From positions 1 to 36,496 of the forward strand of contig CAZRHT010000028.1 in NCBI GenBank assembly GCA_964599895.1: a stretch of 36,496 bases of DNA, read 5' to 3'. Position numbers and translations under genes: made by a program. This DNA is from UM-FILTER-49-7 sp964599895. GTDB lineage: Bacteria; Acidobacteriota; Holophagae; Thermotomaculales; Thermotomaculaceae. The notes below the pieces were generated by a model that did not search any database, was not told where the DNA came from, and worked only from the letters and a program-made list of their open reading frames with translations. Positions within the stretch are counted from its first letter, which is position 1, and every line of letters starts with the position of its first letter. Below are positions 8,073 through 16,500 of this stretch, in pieces.

Positions 8073-9202
8073 AGATGCGCAGAACACTGGCCGTGTCCAG
8101 AAAGGAATGGTTGCATATTGTACGCGATACCCGCAGCCTGATACTGGCTTTTGCAATTCCCGTGGTTCTCCTTCTTCTTTTCGGTTATGCATTGACTCTG
8201 GATGTCGATCGCGTACCCGTGGTGGTCTGGAACCAGGACGGCAGCCAGGTCAGCCGAGACTTAATTGGCCGATTGGCCGGTTCCCGCTACTTCAATGTGA
8301 AACGATACATTGAAAGCTATTCGGAGGTTGAATACAGCATCGAAAAAGGGGATGCCATGGCCGCGGTGGTCATTCCATTGAAGTTCGGTGGGGACATCAC
8401 AGCGGGGAAAACAACGCCGGTGCAGGTCATACTGGACGGCAGCGATGCCAATACAGCGTCAATTGTCCGGGGGTATCTGGAGTCGGTTGTGGGCAGTTTC
8501 AGCAATGAAATCATGCTCAACTGGGCAAGTAAGAGAATGAAGCAGGGCCTGCTTCAGGGCGTTTCGTTTCGCCCGAGGATCTGGTTTAATGAAGACCTGA
8601 CCTCACGGAACTATGTTATCCCCGGCCTGATTGCTGTGATCATGATGATTCTTGCCGCACTATTGACATCATTAACTGTCTCAAAAGAGTGGGAAAACGG
8701 GACTATGGAGCAACTGATATCCACGCCCGTGAAATCAAGTGAGCTTGTCATCGGAAAACTGATTCCCTATGTGATGATCGGGATGGCAGATATGTTACTG
8801 GTTGTTGGTATGGGGCTATTTCTCTTTAATGTGCCCATGCGAGGCAGTTATCTGTTGCTTTTCGTTGTTGCGCTGATTTTTCTGATCGGTGGATTGATGA
8901 TTGGCATGTTGCTTTCCATTGTGACGAAAAATCAGTTTCTTTCCATTCAGCTTTCCATTGTGGTGACTTATCTACCTGCACTGCTGTTGTCGGGGTTTGT
9001 GTATCCGATCAGCAGTATGCCGTTGCCAATTCAGATATTGACACACATTGTACCGGCCCGTTATTTCATTACAATTATCAAGTCTGTTTACCTGAAAGGT
9101 CTGGGAGTGCAGATCCTGTGGTGGGATATGCTGCTATTAACCGCGTTCTGCGTCATCATTCTGTCAACATCTATACGCAAATTCAGGAAACGATTGGAGT
9201 AG
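8069..9202 (+). CDS. ABC-2 type permease, YbhS-like
   Basis: A 377-residue inner-membrane permease of the ABC-2 family. One N-terminal membrane helix (about residues 22-42) is followed by a large extracytoplasmic domain (about 45-170). A cluster of about five helices follows in the C-terminal half (ALLTSLTVSKEWENGTMEQL marks the coupling region). This topology and length match YbhS/YbhR. It should form a heterodimer with the next gene product and be driven by the two ATPases. GGAGAG precedes the ATG, which overlaps the stop of the ATPase gene. The substrate is not evident; relatives have been linked to cationic drugs and ion or antibiotic tolerance. Confidence 0.9.
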   Translation: MKMRRTLAVSRKEWLHIVRDTRSLILAFAIPVVLLLLFGYALTLDVDRVPVVVWNQDGSQVSRDLIGRLAGSRYFNVKRYIESYSEVEYSIEKGDAMAAVVIPLKFGGDITAGKTTPVQVILDGSDANTASIVRGYLESVVGSFSNEIMLNWASKRMKQGLLQGVSFRPRIWFNEDLTSRNYVIPGLIAVIMMILAALLTSLTVSKEWENGTMEQLISTPVKSSELVIGKLIPYVMIGMADMLLVVGMGLFLFNVPMRGSYLLLFVVALIFLIGGLMIGMLLSIVTKNQFLSIQLSIVVTYLPALLLSGFVYPISSMPLPIQILTHIVPARYFITIIKSVYLKGLGVQILWWDMLLLTAFCVIILSTSIRKFRKRLE

Positions 9203-9204
9203 TT

Positions 9205-10335
9205 ATGTGGACACGTATTAAACATATGATCCGAAAAGAGTTTATTCAGGTTCTACGGGACCCGAGGATGCGAAGCGTCATTTTCATTCTACCCATTGTC
9301 CAATTGTTGATCTTGGGGAATGCCATGAATACAGATGTGAAAGACGTGCAGACCGCCATTCTGGATCAGGACAATACACCGGCCAGCCGAAAGTTGATTG
9401 ATGATTTCCGCGCGTCACCCTACTTCAAGGAAGTAGTCCGGCTGGAATCTGAGGACCAGATCAGTGGTGTGCTGGATCGCGAAGAAGCACAGCTGGTCCT
9501 GCACATCAATCGGGGATTTCAGGAGGACCTGGAAGCTGGCAAACTTGCGCCTGTACAGGCAATTCTGGATGGAACAGATTCCAATACCACAGGTATTGTA
9601 CTGGGATACAGCCGCGGCATTATCAACAGGTATAACCGTGACGTGGTGCAGGCACGTGTGAGCCGTGTCGTGGGAAGGGCGGCTGGTGTCCCTGGCGTGG
9701 ACCTCAGAACACGTGCGTGGTTTAACGAAAATCTGGAGAGTTCGAACTATTTTGTCCCTGGCATCATGGCGATTCTTGTGACCATAGTAACGCTGATTCT
9801 CACCAGTATGGCTGTGGTGAGGGAGAAAGAGGTTGGCACCATGGAGCAGTTGATTGTTACGCCCATCACACCGATGGAATTTATCCTGGGAAAAACATTG
9901 CCTTTCGGTGTTATCGGCATGATCGATGTTACCGTGGTCACAATTGCCGCGATGGTTGGATTTTCTGTGCCACTGAGGGGAAATCTGCTGGTGCTTTTTG
10001 CCGGCAGTGGACTCTACCTGCTCAGTGCCATGGGGGTGGGGCTTCTGATTTCAACAGTCAGCGAGACTCAGCAACAGGCCATGATGGGGACATTTTTTTT
10101 CATGTTGCCGTCGGTTCTCCTGTCGGGACTGATGTTTCCAATTGAGAATATGCCGGTGTTTGTCCAATGGCTGACTGTCGTCAATCCCATGCGCTATTAC
10201 CTGGTCATTATTCGGTTTGTGTTTCAGAAGGGTGCAGGATTCGAACTCCTGTTGCCTCAGATGGGGGCATTACTTGTAATGGGGGTGGTAATGACACTGC
10301 TGGCCACAAAACGATTTAGAAAAACAATTGTATAG
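9205..10335 (+). CDS. ABC-2 type permease, YbhR-like
   Basis: A 376-residue paralogue of the preceding permease with the same plan: an N-terminal helix, a large periplasmic domain, then about five C-terminal helices (MAVVREKEVGTMEQLIVTP marks the shared conserved region). ATG 9205 was chosen because TTGGAG lies six bases upstream and the protein then begins like its partner (MWTRIKHMIRKEF against MKMRRTLAVSRKEW). An in-frame upstream start at 9118 would overlap the previous gene by 85 bases. It is separated from its partner by two bases and from the TolC-like gene by eleven. Confidence 0.9.
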   Translation: MWTRIKHMIRKEFIQVLRDPRMRSVIFILPIVQLLILGNAMNTDVKDVQTAILDQDNTPASRKLIDDFRASPYFKEVVRLESEDQISGVLDREEAQLVLHINRGFQEDLEAGKLAPVQAILDGTDSNTTGIVLGYSRGIINRYNRDVVQARVSRVVGRAAGVPGVDLRTRAWFNENLESSNYFVPGIMAILVTIVTLILTSMAVVREKEVGTMEQLIVTPITPMEFILGKTLPFGVIGMIDVTVVTIAAMVGFSVPLRGNLLVLFAGSGLYLLSAMGVGLLISTVSETQQQAMMGTFFFMLPSVLLSGLMFPIENMPVFVQWLTVVNPMRYYLVIIRFVFQKGAGFELLLPQMGALLVMGVVMTLLATKRFRKTIV

Positions 10336-10346
10336 AGGAGTAATCC

Positions 10347-11696
10347 ATGAAGAAAACATTTCATGTCAGTTTCGGATTGATTGTATGTCTGTTGTTTATG
10401 GGGAGTCAGGCCTTCAGTGATGGGGGTCAGAAGGCGGATTCCGCAACCGGCAAGGGACTTGATGCCTGTGTGGCGGTTGCGTTGGAGCACAATCCTGATG
10501 TGGCAGGCGCACAACAGGCAGTGGAAGCATCAAAGGAAAACGTGGAACAGCAGCGGGCAAATTACTGGCCCCAGGTGGAGGCGATGGCCGGTGTGTCCCG
10601 GTGGCAGCAGCTGGCTTTTCTGCCCAGTGGATTGACCATGTCGGGGATAAGTCCTGTCATTGGTCCGACAGATGACTGGCAGACGGCGATCCAGATGAAG
10701 TACAAACTTTACGATGGTGGGTCCAGGAGCGCGTCGGTTGCGGCCGCGACAGCCCGGGAACAGGCCGCGACATCTACAGCAGGGGGTGTTTCCCGCACTA
10801 TCGTTCTCAAAGTGACCGAGGCATATTTCCGGTCACTTGCGGCACAGGATCAGGAAGCTGTTGTGAGAAAGCGCATCGGGCGGGCAGATGCCCATGTAAA
10901 GCTGGCGCAGGCACGCTACGAAACAGGGGCAGCACCCAAAGTGGATGTCATTCGTGCTCAGACAGCGTTGTCCACTGCAAAGCAAGCGCTGGCTCAGGCA
11001 CGGCGGGATGTCGAGATCGCCCGGGGTGGGTTGAATACCGCGATGGGACTCAGTCCGGACACGGCTACAGAAATCAAGATACGCCCTGTAACGCTACAGG
11101 ACCCTGAAAAAGCGGACGTGGCGGCATTTTTGAACAAAGCCGAAACCTCCCGTCATGAGGTTCAGGCTGCAAAGTGGCGGGTCAAAGTTGCCAATGAGCA
11201 GGTAAAAATCGCCAGAAGCGGATATTTCCCTAAAGTTACAGCGTCCGCAGCTGTGGGTCGTCGGGATACAAGTTTCTTTCCTGAGGAGAACCAGTGGTCA
11301 ATGGGTGTCAGCGTTTCTATCCCGGTATTTACAGGTGGTGCTCTGAAGCACAGGTTGTCGCATGCCCGCCGTGTAACCTCTATTGAAGAGAGCAACCTGA
11401 ATTCGGTTAAATTGAGGGTAAAGCAGCAGGTCTGGGAGGCTCTTGCCGGTCTCAAAGCAGCCTATCAGAATGCAATAACTGCCGAAGCGCGGGTAACGGA
11501 AGCGGCAGAGGGATTGCGTCTGGTCCGAGAACGATACAAGGTAAACGCAGCTACGATCAATGATGTTCTCGATACCGAGCAGGCGTTGGACGAAGCTGAG
11601 GCGGCCCAGGTCAGTCAACTCTGGGGATACATGATTGCGAAATCCCGATTGCATTGGGCCATTGGCGACCTTTCTGAAGTCCTGACTTCCCTGTGA
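10347..11696 (+). CDS. TolC-family outer-membrane efflux protein
   Basis: A 449-residue outer-membrane factor. A signal peptide (MKKTFHVSFGLIVCLLFMGSQAFS) precedes two internally similar OEP repeats made of long helices. Repeat 1 covers roughly residues 35-220 and repeat 2 roughly residues 245-440, with the family pattern ARYETGAAPKVDVIRAQTAL in the first and ERYKVNAATINDVLDTEQAL in the equivalent place of the second. Trimeric proteins of this family form the channel through outer membrane and periplasm. GAGGAG is correctly placed upstream of the ATG. As the last gene of the operon it completes the pump; in E. coli ybhGFSR the channel is encoded elsewhere. Confidence 0.92.
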   Translation: MKKTFHVSFGLIVCLLFMGSQAFSDGGQKADSATGKGLDACVAVALEHNPDVAGAQQAVEASKENVEQQRANYWPQVEAMAGVSRWQQLAFLPSGLTMSGISPVIGPTDDWQTAIQMKYKLYDGGSRSASVAAATAREQAATSTAGGVSRTIVLKVTEAYFRSLAAQDQEAVVRKRIGRADAHVKLAQARYETGAAPKVDVIRAQTALSTAKQALAQARRDVEIARGGLNTAMGLSPDTATEIKIRPVTLQDPEKADVAAFLNKAETSRHEVQAAKWRVKVANEQVKIARSGYFPKVTASAAVGRRDTSFFPEENQWSMGVSVSIPVFTGGALKHRLSHARRVTSIEESNLNSVKLRVKQQVWEALAGLKAAYQNAITAEARVTEAAEGLRLVRERYKVNAATINDVLDTEQALDEAEAAQVSQLWGYMIAKSRLHWAIGDLSEVLTSL

Positions 11697-11761
11697 TCAT
11701 TCTCTCGCAGAGCAAAGGAGTGTACATTTGAGTCTATGCTTAAATACGATTGAAACTTCCT

Positions 11762-13039
11762 TTACTTCACCCAGAAGGGACACGTATTGTTTCCTTCATT
11801 TGTGAGCTGAATCAGACCGGTGCCATTGATGTTCATAGAAACTAACTGCCAGGATCCGGTGCGGCTGGAGGAAAAGACGATTCTGCGACCATCCGGGGAC
11901 CATGACGGATATTCGCTGGATCCATCCCCGTTGGTGAGGCGAATATTTTTGTTTTCTGCAATGTTGTAAATAAAGATGTCAAATTTGTTATTGTACATGG
12001 CCACGTAGGCGATGCGGCTGCCGTCGGGAGACCAGACCGGAGAGTCATTGTAGGAACCCTGGGTGTTGAGCCGTCGAATATTGAGGCCATCCCGATCCAT
12101 GGCGTAGATGCGCGGTGCACCGTAGCGGTCTGAGGTGAAAACGATTTCTTTTCCGTTGGGAGAAAATCGCGGAGAAGTATCAATGGCAATGTGATGTGTC
12201 AGACGGGTTGTTGTCTGCTTGTCAATATTGTAGATATAAATATCAGTGTTCCCGTCTTTGGAAGCACTGAACAGTAACCACTTGCCGTCCGGGGAGAAGT
12301 CCGGGGTGGAGCCGATGCCCTCGGCGTGGTAGATGGTCTGAATTCCCTGCCCCACTGTCATCAGGAAAAGATCAGGGTTGTGGTTGCGATAGGATGTGAA
12401 GGCGATTCGTTTCCTATCATGTGATACGGCGGGGAAAATGGTGTCACTTCCGATTTTGGTGAGCTGCCTCAACCCATCTCCGTTGTAGTCCATGATATAA
12501 ACTTCCCGGTTGCCGCTACGATCGGAAACAAACGCGATGCGTGAGTTGGTAATGCCCCTTTTTCCGGTGAAGACAAAGATAACATCGTCGGCGAAGGAAT
12601 GGATCAATTTTTTCAGGAGGGCGGTTTCGCCCCGGTAGCGTCTTGTGATAATTTTCTTGCACGTTTTGGTATCAGTAACAACACCGGTGAACAGGAGTTG
12701 TCCACCCTCTTCTGCCCGAATTTCGCCGGTAACAAGGACCTTGGCGCCGACAGAGAGAAAGGTTTCGCAGTTTTTCACATCTTCGGGTGAGTCGGGAGAA
12801 GGGACCAGTGCCATATTTTTTTCAGGTATTACGTGGAAAACACCGGTAAGTTGGAGGTCTCGGGAGAGAAGTTTCCGGGAAGTCTCCATTGTCGCCGCAT
12901 CGGCACCGTTTCCGGTAAAACCGGCTATGCCGATTTCAATGAGATCCAACCCTTTGGTGGACAGGGTCAGTTCAAATTCCTGTTGGGCAAAAACTGAGAA
13001 ACTGAACAACAATATCAATGCAATGGGTATGCGTTTCAT
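11762..13039 (-). CDS. tolB: Tol-Pal system protein TolB
   Basis: A 425-residue periplasmic protein. A signal peptide (MKRIPIALILLFSFSVFAQ) is followed by the N-terminal TolB domain (about residues 20-155) and a six-bladed beta-propeller built of repeats with SPDG cores (FSPDGKWLLFSASKDGNTD, WSPDGSRIAYVA, WSPDGRRIVFSSSRTG). TolB connects the Tol energy complex to the peptidoglycan-bound lipoprotein Pal. GAGGAG precedes the start and overlaps the end of the TolA/TonB-like gene two bases upstream. It is the last gene of the minus-strand array, and no pal gene follows: the next gene converges from the opposite strand. Confidence 0.95.
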   Translation of the reverse strand: MKRIPIALILLFSFSVFAQQEFELTLSTKGLDLIEIGIAGFTGNGADAATMETSRKLLSRDLQLTGVFHVIPEKNMALVPSPDSPEDVKNCETFLSVGAKVLVTGEIRAEEGGQLLFTGVVTDTKTCKKIITRRYRGETALLKKLIHSFADDVIFVFTGKRGITNSRIAFVSDRSGNREVYIMDYNGDGLRQLTKIGSDTIFPAVSHDRKRIAFTSYRNHNPDLFLMTVGQGIQTIYHAEGIGSTPDFSPDGKWLLFSASKDGNTDIYIYNIDKQTTTRLTHHIAIDTSPRFSPNGKEIVFTSDRYGAPRIYAMDRDGLNIRRLNTQGSYNDSPVWSPDGSRIAYVAMYNNKFDIFIYNIAENKNIRLTNGDGSSEYPSWSPDGRRIVFSSSRTGSWQLVSMNINGTGLIQLTNEGNNTCPFWVK

Positions 13040-13041
13040 GA

Positions 13042-13809
13042 TTACTCCTCGTAATTGAACCAGATGTGAATTCCAAGGCTATTCCCCTCATATCCTTCCG
13101 GCAGCGGAGGCAGCGGACTGGAGGCGGTTATTGCACGTAGCGCCACTCTATCCAGACCGACATCCCCGCTGGATTCCTCAATCATGGCGCCGACAATGTT
13201 TCCATTCCGATTAATTCGAAAATAGATCTTTACTTTTCCCTTCCCGATGTATGTACGCACCCAGTTGGAGCCGATACGGTCCTGGACAATGGACAGGTAG
13301 TAAGCATAATCGAAATTCGCTCCATCCAGATCCACCACAGAGCTCTGTGTGCCGAATCCTACCCGTTTCGAGCTACTACCGGTCGGGGCATGTTGTATCG
13401 TGTCTTCCTGACGGGGTACAGGCTTCGGTGTTGTTTTCTTTTCAGGTTTATTGGTATTCACTCCGACTGCAGTTTTCTTTATTTTTTTCCTGGGGGCTTT
13501 TGGCGTGACTGCGGGTTTTTCAACCGGTTTTTCGGGTGGCTTCACAGAGGGCTTTGGAACGGGCTTTTCAGTAACGGCCGTGGTTTTAGACGATTCCATG
13601 TTGGAGTTGGCCTCAGACGCAAGAGTGGCGATTGATACCCTGTAGACCTTCGGTTCATTGAGTGCGCGACTGCGGGCCGACAATACTCCGATTACTACCA
13701 CCAACCCTACGACAATATGGAGCAAAACGGAAATAGCGGAAAACGTGCGGCTGCCGTTTTCCAGCGTTTTGCGTTTTTCTATGATGATGTTAATTCCGAT
13801 CCGGGCCAT
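13042..13809 (-). CDS. TolA/TonB-like energy-transducing protein
   Basis: A 255-residue bitopic protein. It has a short basic N-terminus, one membrane helix (about residues 25-45) and a long Pro/Lys/Thr-rich linker (about 70-140) able to span the periplasm. The C-terminal TonB/TolA-fold domain covers about residues 160-255 (VQDRIGSNW, VKIYFRINRNGNIVGAMIEESSGD). By position between TolR and TolB it should serve as TolA, transmitting the proton-driven movement of TolQR to the outer membrane. Domain type alone would equally allow the name TonB. The start at 13809 was chosen for GGAGG nine bases upstream; the gene overlaps the end of tolR by 20 bases. Confidence 0.85.
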   Translation of the reverse strand: MARIGINIIIEKRKTLENGSRTFSAISVLLHIVVGLVVVIGVLSARSRALNEPKVYRVSIATLASEANSNMESSKTTAVTEKPVPKPSVKPPEKPVEKPAVTPKAPRKKIKKTAVGVNTNKPEKKTTPKPVPRQEDTIQHAPTGSSSKRVGFGTQSSVVDLDGANFDYAYYLSIVQDRIGSNWVRTYIGKGKVKIYFRINRNGNIVGAMIEESSGDVGLDRVALRAITASSPLPPLPEGYEGNSLGIHIWFNYEE

Positions 13810-14221
13810 TTTCTTCTTCCTCCACCGGGAGGGTGACAAGTGCAACGTTCTCGATGCCCGCCTTTTTCAGTCTTCCGATAAGGCGGATGACTTCTCCATA
13901 AGGCAGGGTCTTGTCTGCCTTGAGGAAAACTTCTTTTTTCAGGGTGGCAAGTTTTGTCATCCGGTCGGCAAAAAGTTCCGGATGAATAATGTCGTTGTTT
14001 ATGTAGAGTTTCTTGTCTGCTGTGAGAGTAATAACAACCCGTTGCTCTTCCAGAGCCGCGCCGGTGGTAGTTTCCGGGAGATTGACATCAATTCCGCTTT
14101 GCATCATGGGCGCAGAAACCATAAAGATGATGAGAAGAACAAGAATAACGTCCACAAGGGGGGTGACGTTAATTTCAGCCAGTCCGCGATGTTCACCGGA
14201 TTGCCGAATATTGCCTGCCAT
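13790..14221 (-). CDS. tolR: ExbD/TolR family biopolymer transport protein
   Basis: A 143-residue protein with a short cytoplasmic N-terminus, one membrane helix and a periplasmic domain. The helix carries the conserved proton-pathway aspartate, Asp24 in VTPLVDVILVLLIIFM. With TolQ it forms the proton-motive-force-driven stator of the Tol machine. The gene starts directly after the tolQ stop (TAAATG) without a clear Shine-Dalgarno sequence, consistent with coupled translation. TolR rather than ExbD is inferred from linkage to tolB. Confidence 0.92.
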   Translation of the reverse strand: MAGNIRQSGEHRGLAEINVTPLVDVILVLLIIFMVSAPMMQSGIDVNLPETTTGAALEEQRVVITLTADKKLYINNDIIHPELFADRMTKLATLKKEVFLKADKTLPYGEVIRLIGRLKKAGIENVALVTLPVEEEENGPDRN

Positions 14222-14893
14222 TTAACTGAAGTTCCGTTCTACGATACCAAGAAATTCCAGGGTGAAATCTTCAATTTCAGCGGAGAGAGAGCGAATCTTA
14301 TTGACATAGTGGTTGTAGCCCCAGAGCGCTGGAATTGCGACTGCCAGTCCCGCAGCCGTGGCAATCAAGGCTTCGGATATTCCGGGGGCCACAGCCACCA
14401 GTGACGCGGTTTTCTGGACCCCGATACGCTGGAATGCATCGATGACCCCCCAGACTGTTCCAAAGAGGCCGACAAAGGGGGCGGCACCTGCGGTTGTAGC
14501 CAGAAAATTCAGTGTTTTTTCAAATCGGCCGACTTCCACAATCTTGGCCCGATCCAGCACCCGTGCGATGGCTTCCAGGTTGCGAATCTTTGGCTTTCCA
14601 GGATCGCCGGGGTTCTGGTACTTGAGCTGATAATTCAGTTCGCTGAATCCGGCCAGAAACAGTCCGGCCTCCGGGCTGTAGAGATGGTCCCGGCAGGCTT
14701 CCTTAACCTCCAGAAATTTGTTTGAATTGCGAAAGAGGTTCAGGAAAGAGTTGGAATGACGTTTGGCCCGCCGAATCTGGAAACTTTTTTGAATAATAAC
14801 CTTCCAGGAGCCCAGGGACAGAACGAGCAGGAGGACCATGACCAGTTGTGAGACGGGGCCTGCGCTTTTTAACATTGCAAGAATATCAAACAT
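14222..14893 (-). CDS. tolQ: MotA/TolQ/ExbB proton channel family protein
   Basis: A 223-residue three-helix inner-membrane protein: helix 1 near residues 15-35, then a long cytoplasmic loop, then helices 2 and 3 near residues 130-200. The conserved TolQ stretch TAGAAPFVGLFGTVWGVIDAF is present. It forms the pentameric channel around TolR. GGGAGG sits upstream of the ATG, and the gene overlaps the end of coaD by eight bases. TolQ is preferred over ExbB because of the downstream tolR and tolB. Confidence 0.93.
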   Translation of the reverse strand: MFDILAMLKSAGPVSQLVMVLLLVLSLGSWKVIIQKSFQIRRAKRHSNSFLNLFRNSNKFLEVKEACRDHLYSPEAGLFLAGFSELNYQLKYQNPGDPGKPKIRNLEAIARVLDRAKIVEVGRFEKTLNFLATTAGAAPFVGLFGTVWGVIDAFQRIGVQKTASLVAVAPGISEALIATAAGLAVAIPALWGYNHYVNKIRSLSAEIEDFTLEFLGIVERNFS

Positions 14894-15383
14894 GAGGCCT
14901 CCCTTCGCATTTGGTTTTCAAGCGTTTCTCTACAAAGTCCGGGACAAAAACAGAAACATCTCCACCGAAACTGGCCACTTCCCGTACCAGTTTGGATGAT
15001 AGGTAGGAGTATCGTTCGTCCGGCATCATGAACACGGTGTCCACTTGCTTCAACAGCTTTCGATTCATCAATGCCATCTGGAACTCATACTCGAAATCGG
15101 AAATTGCCCGAATCCCACGTAAAATGGCGTCCGCGCCGCTTTCCCGAACATAGTTTACCAGCAATCCACCAAAACTGGTTATCTCAATTCTGCCGGGAAG
15201 AACATCCTGTGTGGCTTCGGCAATCATTTCCATTCGTTCTCCTACGGTGAACATGGTGTCTTTTTCCCGGTTGACAAGGACCGCGACAATTACGCGATCG
15301 AAGAGTTTCATTCCTCTGAAAATAATGTCCAGGTGACCGTTTGTTATCGGGTCAAAAGTGCCGGGATAAACTGCCGTCCTCAT
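14886..15383 (-). CDS. coaD: Phosphopantetheine adenylyltransferase
   Basis: A 165-residue enzyme of the nucleotidyltransferase superfamily that transfers AMP from ATP to 4'-phosphopantetheine, the penultimate step of coenzyme A synthesis. The active-site motif is GTFDPITNGH (His17). ILRGIRAISDFEYE and the C-terminal YSYLSSKLVREVASFGGD are signatures of CoaD, and the length is standard. GGGAG lies seven bases before the ATG. It sits between an SPFH gene and tolQ in the array, overlapping tolQ by eight bases; this metabolic gene has no obvious functional tie to its neighbours. Confidence 0.97.
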   Translation of the reverse strand: MRTAVYPGTFDPITNGHLDIIFRGMKLFDRVIVAVLVNREKDTMFTVGERMEMIAEATQDVLPGRIEITSFGGLLVNYVRESGADAILRGIRAISDFEYEFQMALMNRKLLKQVDTVFMMPDERYSYLSSKLVREVASFGGDVSVFVPDFVEKRLKTKCEGRPHV

Positions 15384-15411
15384 TGTTTTCTCCCGACAGA
15401 TTCTTCTCGGA

Positions 15412-16500
15412 TCATTTCTTCTTTTCCTCTGCTGGTGTCACAGTTTCTTTTTCCGGTTGTGCTGTTACTTCCGGCTTTGTTGTATCGGTTTTCTTGATTA
15501 CTTTTGCTGCCGCCATGTTTTCAAGAAAGCGATTGATGTCAATCATGGAAAGGGTTCCGTTGTCTGACATCGGTACGATGGAGATTTTCTTCCCTTTCAG
15601 AGCATCGGCCAGACGCTTGGCTACTACATTTGATCCGCCGTTTCCCGCCAATGCCTGATTGAGATGGGTCAAAGCGGCTGCGGTCGCCTTTTTTTGTGCC
15701 AGAGCGGCCTCTGCCTGTTTTTGTGCGGCATAAAGGAGCGCATCACCCTTGAGTTTTGCCTGGTCCATTTCCCCCTTGGCGTCTTCAATTACACGATTGG
15801 CATCCGCACTGGCGTCAAATACTCTTCGTTTGACGTCTTCCTTTGCGGCTTCGGTAAGGGAGGCATATTCCTGCGCTTTCTGGTCGTACAGTTTTCGATC
15901 CTCAATTGCTTTCTGGTAGTCAGGGGCAAAATGGTAGTCATTTACCAGCACATCGGTGACTTCGATACCCAGCGGAGAGAAGGCTTTTTCAAGCAGTTGT
16001 TTCCCTTCCACTACCTGACCTTCTCTTTTGCTGGCATCGTAGAACTCTTCTGAGGAGAGTTTGCCCAGGGCATAACGGAGGATACCTCGAGTAATGGGAC
16101 GTACTGCAGTTTCTTCAATTTCCGGAACTGTTTCTCCCACATTTCTGACCGTGAGCCATGCCTTTTTTGGATTGACCCGCCAGCTTACGGTGATATCTAC
16201 CCACAAGTTGTTTCCATCTGAAGTTTTCAATTTCAGGTCGTCCACGTGGGGGCGGGAACCTTCACCGGTTCTTCTTGTCATTTCCAGTTTCTGTTCCGTT
16301 TTATTCAGGATGCTGAATCCGGTGAAAGGTGGAATGTATATATGATAGCCGGTGCCGTAAGCTTCCTCATTTACGCCGGTATTCCCAGTGAACGAGAAGT
16401 ATGTGGTCTTAACTCCGACTTCGTTGGTATCCACTTTTGCGCACCCCATGGTGAAAAGGAGCATCAACAACCCCGGGAAAAGAATGGCCATGCGTTTCAT
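15412..16500 (-). CDS. SPFH/Band 7 domain protein, possible lipoprotein
   Basis: A 362-residue SPFH (prohibitin-type) protein. The N-terminus MKRMAILFPGLLMLLFTMGC resembles a lipoprotein signal with an imperfect lipobox (TMGC). The SPFH domain follows (about residues 25-200; NEVGVKTTYFSF, DGNNLWVDITVSWRV), then an Ala/Lys/Glu-rich helical stretch (about 200-300). It ends in a Lys/Glu/Pro-rich tail. It pairs with the paralogous SPFH gene just upstream, overlapping it as ATGA, so the two probably form one hetero-oligomeric membrane scaffold. AGGAGTG precedes the start. It resembles HflC or prohibitin in fold only, and I cannot assign it as HflC. Confidence 0.8.
   Translation of the reverse strand: MKRMAILFPGLLMLLFTMGCAKVDTNEVGVKTTYFSFTGNTGVNEEAYGTGYHIYIPPFTGFSILNKTEQKLEMTRRTGEGSRPHVDDLKLKTSDGNNLWVDITVSWRVNPKKAWLTVRNVGETVPEIEETAVRPITRGILRYALGKLSSEEFYDASKREGQVVEGKQLLEKAFSPLGIEVTDVLVNDYHFAPDYQKAIEDRKLYDQKAQEYASLTEAAKEDVKRRVFDASADANRVIEDAKGEMDQAKLKGDALLYAAQKQAEAALAQKKATAAALTHLNQALAGNGGSNVVAKRLADALKGKKISIVPMSDNGTLSMIDINRFLENMAAAKVIKKTDTTKPEVTAQPEKETVTPAEEKKK

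Noticed and set aside
9118..9204. Longer start for the second permease
   Set aside because: It would overlap the first permease gene by 85 bases and add residues unlike the family; ATG 9205 has a good ribosome-binding site.
11728..11805. 25-codon frame from TTG with AAAGGAG upstream, in the gap between the TolC-like gene and tolB
   Set aside because: The ribosome-binding site looks good, but the start is rare, the product has no features, and two thirds of it is antisense to the 3' end of tolB; probably chance.
13658..14404. 248-codon open frame on the plus strand
   Set aside because: It is antisense to the tolA-like, tolR and tolQ genes, whose family motifs are clear; the frame has no family features.
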